A stretch of DNA of 9,431 bases, from contig JAJQGZ010000145.1 of the NCBI GenBank assembly GCA_021200075.1, positions 1 to 9,431 of the forward strand. Direction: 5' to 3'. Shown one piece after another: positions 6,704 through 9,431 of this stretch (position 1 is the first letter of the stretch; each line of letters opens with the position of its first letter). The notes beneath the pieces were generated by a model. The model was given only the letters and a program-made list of their open reading frames with translations. It was not told the origin of the DNA and did not search any database. A program made the translations under genes and the position numbers. The stretch is from Clostridiales bacterium (GTDB taxonomy: Bacteria; Bacillota; Clostridia; Oscillospirales; Acutalibacteraceae).

Positions 6704-6724
6704 ATTTTAATGTTGCATTAAAAT
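6704..6724. promoter_or_regulatory. Perfect palindromic operator candidate over the uxaC -35
   Basis: ATTTTAATG (6704-6712) and CATTAAAAT (6716-6724) are perfect 9-bp arms around TTG, making a 21-bp palindrome. The -35 hexamer TTGCAT (6713-6718) lies within it, so a bound protein would block RNA polymerase. Uronate genes in Firmicutes are commonly repressed by LacI- or GntR-family proteins that release DNA when sugar acids are present. Which protein binds here is unknown, and no such regulator gene is in the window. Confidence 0.6.
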
Positions 6725-6741
6725 GATTTATGGTATATAAT
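6713..6741 (+). promoter_or_regulatory. Sigma-A promoter for the uronate genes
   Basis: TTGCAT (6713-6718), exactly 17 bases, then a perfect TATAAT (6736-6741). Transcription should begin near 6748, leaving a leader of about 23 bases before uxaC. The rest of the gap 6624-6703 shows nothing else I can support. Confidence 0.75.
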
Positions 6742-6770
6742 TCTGTTGAAAAATAAAAAGGAGACTTGCT

Positions 6771-8171
6771 ATGGAAAATTTTTTGGACGAGAATTTTCTC
6801 CTTGACACACCTACCGCAAGGAAGCTTTTTCACAATTATGCAAAGAATATGCCGATTTGCGATTATCACTGCCATTTAAGTCCCGAGGAAATTTATCTCA
6901 ACAAGCCGTTTGAGAATATTTCAGACCTCTGGCTTTCGGGCGACCACTACAAATGGCGTGCTATGAGGAGCTGCGGTGTTGATGAGGAGCATTGTACCAG
7001 CACTGCTTCGCCGAGAGAAAAGTTTGTCAGCTTCGCAAACACTCTGCAATACTGTATCGGCAATCCCCTTTATCACTGGGCGCATATTGAGCTTCAGCGT
7101 TATTTTGATATTTACACTCCGCTGAGCGCAAAAACGGCTCAGAATATTTACGACCGTGCCAACAAGGCGATGTCGGGCGGAGATTTTAAGCCGCAGAGCC
7201 TTATCGAAAAGAGCAATGTAAAATTTGTCTGCACCACGGACGACCCGATTGACGATTTAAAATATCACAAGCTACTTGCTTTGCAGGACGGCTTTGATTG
7301 CCGTGTCCTCCCGTCGTTCAGACCTGATAAGGCAATGAATATAAATCTTGACGGCTTTTCGGATTATATCAACACTCTTGCCGAGGTGTCGGAGACTGAA
7401 ATTAACAGTTTTTCCGATGTTATCACGGCTTTGCTTAAAAGAGCGGATTATTTCGACTCCGTAGGCTGTAAGGTGTCCGACCAGGCGTTTGAGCGTCCGC
7501 CGTATTCTCCGGCAGACGATAACGAGGTTGATAAGATATTTCAAAAGGCGATGAACGGCGAGGCAGTCAATGAAGAGGAAGCGGATAAGTACAAGACCAA
7601 AATCCTCCTTGCACTCGGCGAAAAGTACAGCGAGCTCGGCTGGACTATGGAAATACATATCGGCGCAATGCGTAACAACAACACGCTGATGTTCAATAAA
7701 TTGGGTGCCGATACCGGCTTTGATTCCGTAGGCGACTGCGAGGTTGCAAAGCCTTTGTCAAGGATTCTTGACGCACTCAACAGCAAGGATAAATTGCCGA
7801 AAACCATACTTTTCAATCTTAACGACAAGGACAATGTGGTTCTCGCCACAATGCTCGGCAACTTCCAGTCGGCTCAGGCGCAGTCGAAGATTCAGTTCGG
7901 CCCTGCATGGTGGTTCCTTGACACTATGGACGGTATGACAAATCAGATGAAATATCTTGCAAATTTAGGCGTACTCGGCAAATTTGTCGGTATGGAAACG
8001 GATTCCCGTTCGTTCACATCATACGGCAGGCACGAGTATTTCAGGCGGATAATGTGTTCTCTCATCGGCTCCTGGATTGAAAAGGGGATGTACCCCAACG
8101 ACGAGGAAGTGCTTGAGGAAATTGTCAAGGGTATCAGCTATAATAATGCGATTGAGTATTTCGGATTTTAA
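6771..8171 (+). CDS. uxaC: Glucuronate (uronate) isomerase UxaC
   Basis: Cytoplasmic enzyme (EC 5.3.1.12) converting D-glucuronate to D-fructuronate and D-galacturonate to D-tagaturonate, the first step of hexuronate breakdown. It belongs to the amidohydrolase (TIM barrel) superfamily. Its 466 residues match the family length. Visible landmarks are the metal-ligand motif HCHL (His33, His35) in ICDYHCHLSPEEIY, TTDDP (155-159), HIGAMRNNN (His296), GPAWWFLDT (377-385) and METDSRSFTSYGRHEYFRR (408-426; Asp411 is the likely ligand). ATG 6771 follows AAAGGAG (6757-6763) with a 7-base spacer. It is the first gene after the strong promoter, with the sugar kinase 75 bases downstream on the same strand and no terminator between them. 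The frame is intact, unlike all genes to its left, even across a T6 run at 6779-6784. Identification is firm. Confidence 0.97.
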   Translation: MENFLDENFLLDTPTARKLFHNYAKNMPICDYHCHLSPEEIYLNKPFENISDLWLSGDHYKWRAMRSCGVDEEHCTSTASPREKFVSFANTLQYCIGNPLYHWAHIELQRYFDIYTPLSAKTAQNIYDRANKAMSGGDFKPQSLIEKSNVKFVCTTDDPIDDLKYHKLLALQDGFDCRVLPSFRPDKAMNINLDGFSDYINTLAEVSETEINSFSDVITALLKRADYFDSVGCKVSDQAFERPPYSPADDNEVDKIFQKAMNGEAVNEEEADKYKTKILLALGEKYSELGWTMEIHIGAMRNNNTLMFNKLGADTGFDSVGDCEVAKPLSRILDALNSKDKLPKTILFNLNDKDNVVLATMLGNFQSAQAQSKIQFGPAWWFLDTMDGMTNQMKYLANLGVLGKFVGMETDSRSFTSYGRHEYFRRIMCSLIGSWIEKGMYPNDEEVLEEIVKGISYNNAIEYFGF

Positions 8172-8246
8172 CTGCTGTTAATTTGTACCGCAAACAGGCG
8201 GATTTAAAAGGTTTAGAATTTTATTTATTATACGGAGAAAAAAGAA

Positions 8247-9344
8247 ATGGAACTTAATTTAAAGTCGAAAAATGAATGTAAATTTGATGAAATTTCTCTC
8301 GGCGAGGTTATGCTCAGGCTCGATCCCGGCGAGGGCAGAATAAAAACCGCTCGCTCATTCCGTGCATGGGAGGGCGGCGGAGAATACAATGTCGCAAGAG
8401 GACTTCGCCGTTGCTTTAATCTCAAAACAAGCGTTGTCACCGCTTTTGCGGAAAATGAGATAGGCTATCTTATGGAGGACTTGATTTTACAGGGCGGAGT
8501 GGATACTTCTCTGATTAAATGGGTTCCCTACGACGGTATCGGCAGAATGGTAAGAAACGGAATTAATTTTACCGAGCGTGGCTTCGGTATCAGAGGAGCG
8601 GTCGGTGCGTCCGACAGAGGAAATACAGCCGCATCAAAGCTTCGCCCCGGAGATATTGACTGGGATTATATTTTTGGTGAATTAGGCGTTCGCTGGCTTC
8701 ATACCGGCGGAATTTATGCTGCTCTTTCCGAAACGGCTGCTCAGGTTGTTATCGAGGCAGTTAAAAAGGCAAAGGAATACGATACAATCGTTTCCTACGA
8801 TCTCAACTACCGTCCGTCTCTTTGGAAGGACATCGGTGGTCAGGCAAAGGCGCAGGAGGTTAATAAAGAAATTGCAAAATATGTTGATGTTATGATAGGC
8901 AACGAGGAGGACTTCACAGCCTCTCTCGGCTTTGAGGTTGAGGACAACGACGCAGACCTTAAAGAGCTGAATATGGACGGATATTACAAGATGATAGATA
9001 CCGTCACAAAGGCATATCCCAATTTCAAGGTTATCGCAACAACACTCAGAACGGTTAAAACCGCCACTGTCAACGACTGGAAAGCTATTTGCTGGGCTGA
9101 CGGAAAAATCTATAATTCAATCGAATATCCCGGACTTGAAATTCTCGACCGTGTAGGTGGAGGAGACAGCTTCGCCTCGGGTCTTATCTACGGTCTTATG
9201 ACTTACGGCGATCCTCAAAAAGCGCTCAACTACGGCGTTGTTCACGGCGCTCTTGCAATGACAACTCCCGGCGATACATCTATGGCTTCTCTCAAAGAGG
9301 TAGAAGCCAAGGTGGGCGGAGCCGGAGCAAGGGTTCAGAGATAA
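8247..9344 (+). CDS. kdgK: PfkB-family sugar kinase, probable 2-keto-3-deoxygluconate kinase
   Basis: Cytoplasmic carbohydrate kinase of the ribokinase/PfkB family. Next to uxaC its probable reaction is ATP-dependent phosphorylation of 2-keto-3-deoxygluconate to the 6-phosphate, the step before aldolase cleavage. Evidence: GEVMLRLDP at 19-27, the sugar-binding GGGEYNVAR at 43-51, YDLNYRPSLW in the central domain, IGNEEDF before the nucleotide domain and the catalytic DRVGGGDSF (Asp307 as base; GGGD replaces the commoner GAGD). At 365 residues it is longer than the typical 310-340. The extra includes an acidic stretch (VEDNDADLKELNMDG) and a Gly/Ala/Arg tail. The start at ATG 8247 follows GGAG (8234-8237) by 9 bases. 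The frame is intact. Fructokinase or another PfkB specificity cannot be excluded from sequence; the gene context is what favours KDG. Confidence 0.82.
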   Translation: MELNLKSKNECKFDEISLGEVMLRLDPGEGRIKTARSFRAWEGGGEYNVARGLRRCFNLKTSVVTAFAENEIGYLMEDLILQGGVDTSLIKWVPYDGIGRMVRNGINFTERGFGIRGAVGASDRGNTAASKLRPGDIDWDYIFGELGVRWLHTGGIYAALSETAAQVVIEAVKKAKEYDTIVSYDLNYRPSLWKDIGGQAKAQEVNKEIAKYVDVMIGNEEDFTASLGFEVEDNDADLKELNMDGYYKMIDTVTKAYPNFKVIATTLRTVKTATVNDWKAICWADGKIYNSIEYPGLEILDRVGGGDSFASGLIYGLMTYGDPQKALNYGVVHGALAMTTPGDTSMASLKEVEAKVGGAGARVQR

Positions 9345-9375
9345 TCAAAATCCGTACGCAAAATTTATTTTATTC

Positions 9376-9382
9376 AAAGGAG
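9376..9382 (+). promoter_or_regulatory. Ribosome binding site of the truncated last gene
   Basis: AAAGGAG lies 7 bases before ATG 9390. The leader AAAGGAGACCAGCTATG is almost identical to that of uxaC (AAAGGAGACTTGCTATG), which supports both the start and membership of the same operon. Confidence 0.7.
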
Positions 9383-9389
9383 ACCAGCT

Positions 9390-9431
9390 ATGAAAAGTCA
9401 ATAGGGAAAATCGAAAAAAATAAAGTTTGAG
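9390..9431 (+). CDS. Start of a third gene of the uronate operon, cut by the window edge
   Basis: As read, ATG 9390 meets a stop after four codons. Adding one A to the A4 run at 9393-9396 and removing one A from the A7 run at 9414-9420 gives MKKSIGKIEKIKFE, open to the edge. The strong ribosome binding site and the 45-base gap after the kinase show that a gene begins here. The next step of the pathway would be KDPG aldolase, and a uronate reductase or dehydratase would also fit. Fourteen residues cannot decide, so no symbol is given. Confidence 0.45.

Overview
The window looks like chromosomal DNA of an anaerobic gut Clostridium-type Firmicute (Oscillospiraceae/Ruminococcaceae-like). The grounds are strong AAAGGAG or GAGGTG ribosome binding sites, sigma-A type promoters, a half-size ABC exporter pair, an XRE regulator, and a UxaC/KdgK uronate locus. 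The taxonomic placement is inference from style; no composition was computed.

Layout, left to right. Positions 1-228 hold the possible tail of an upstream gene and a terminator hairpin. Positions 229-1047 (+) encode a calcineurin-like metallophosphoesterase. Positions 1191-3027 and 3020-4849 (+) encode two half-size ABC exporter subunits, overlapping by 8 bases and very likely a heterodimer. Hairpins at 4864-4884 and 4943-4975 close this operon; the second also serves the opposite strand. Positions 4923-6105 (-) hold two genes I do not recognise: a cysteine-rich, probably zinc-binding protein and, upstream of it, a 212-residue protein. They are transcribed away from an XRE-type regulator at 6295-6589 (+), and the two promoters appear to share one -35 sequence. 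From 6713 a uronate catabolism unit starts: a strong promoter overlapped by a perfect palindrome, uxaC (6771-8171), a KdgK-like PfkB sugar kinase (8247-9344), and the first codons of a third gene at the window edge. UxaC isomerises glucuronate and galacturonate. The kinase would phosphorylate 2-keto-3-deoxygluconate further down the same pathway. The truncated third gene may supply another step, but too little of it is present to say.

The dominant oddity is about nineteen single-base indels, inferred from conserved motifs, that break every gene except uxaC and the kinase. Where the exact place can be seen, many lie in homopolymer runs. Repairing them gives full-length products of 272, 612, 608, 165, 212 and 97 residues with every catalytic motif intact. 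I therefore favour base-calling errors in a draft assembly over true gene decay. Coordinates given for broken genes are those of the repaired gene.

I found no CRISPR array, tRNA, rRNA, insertion sequence or phage gene. The best candidates for undescribed biology are the two unknown minus-strand genes with their divergent regulator, and a pair of perfect 16-bp palindromes, centred 30 bp apart, inside one of them.
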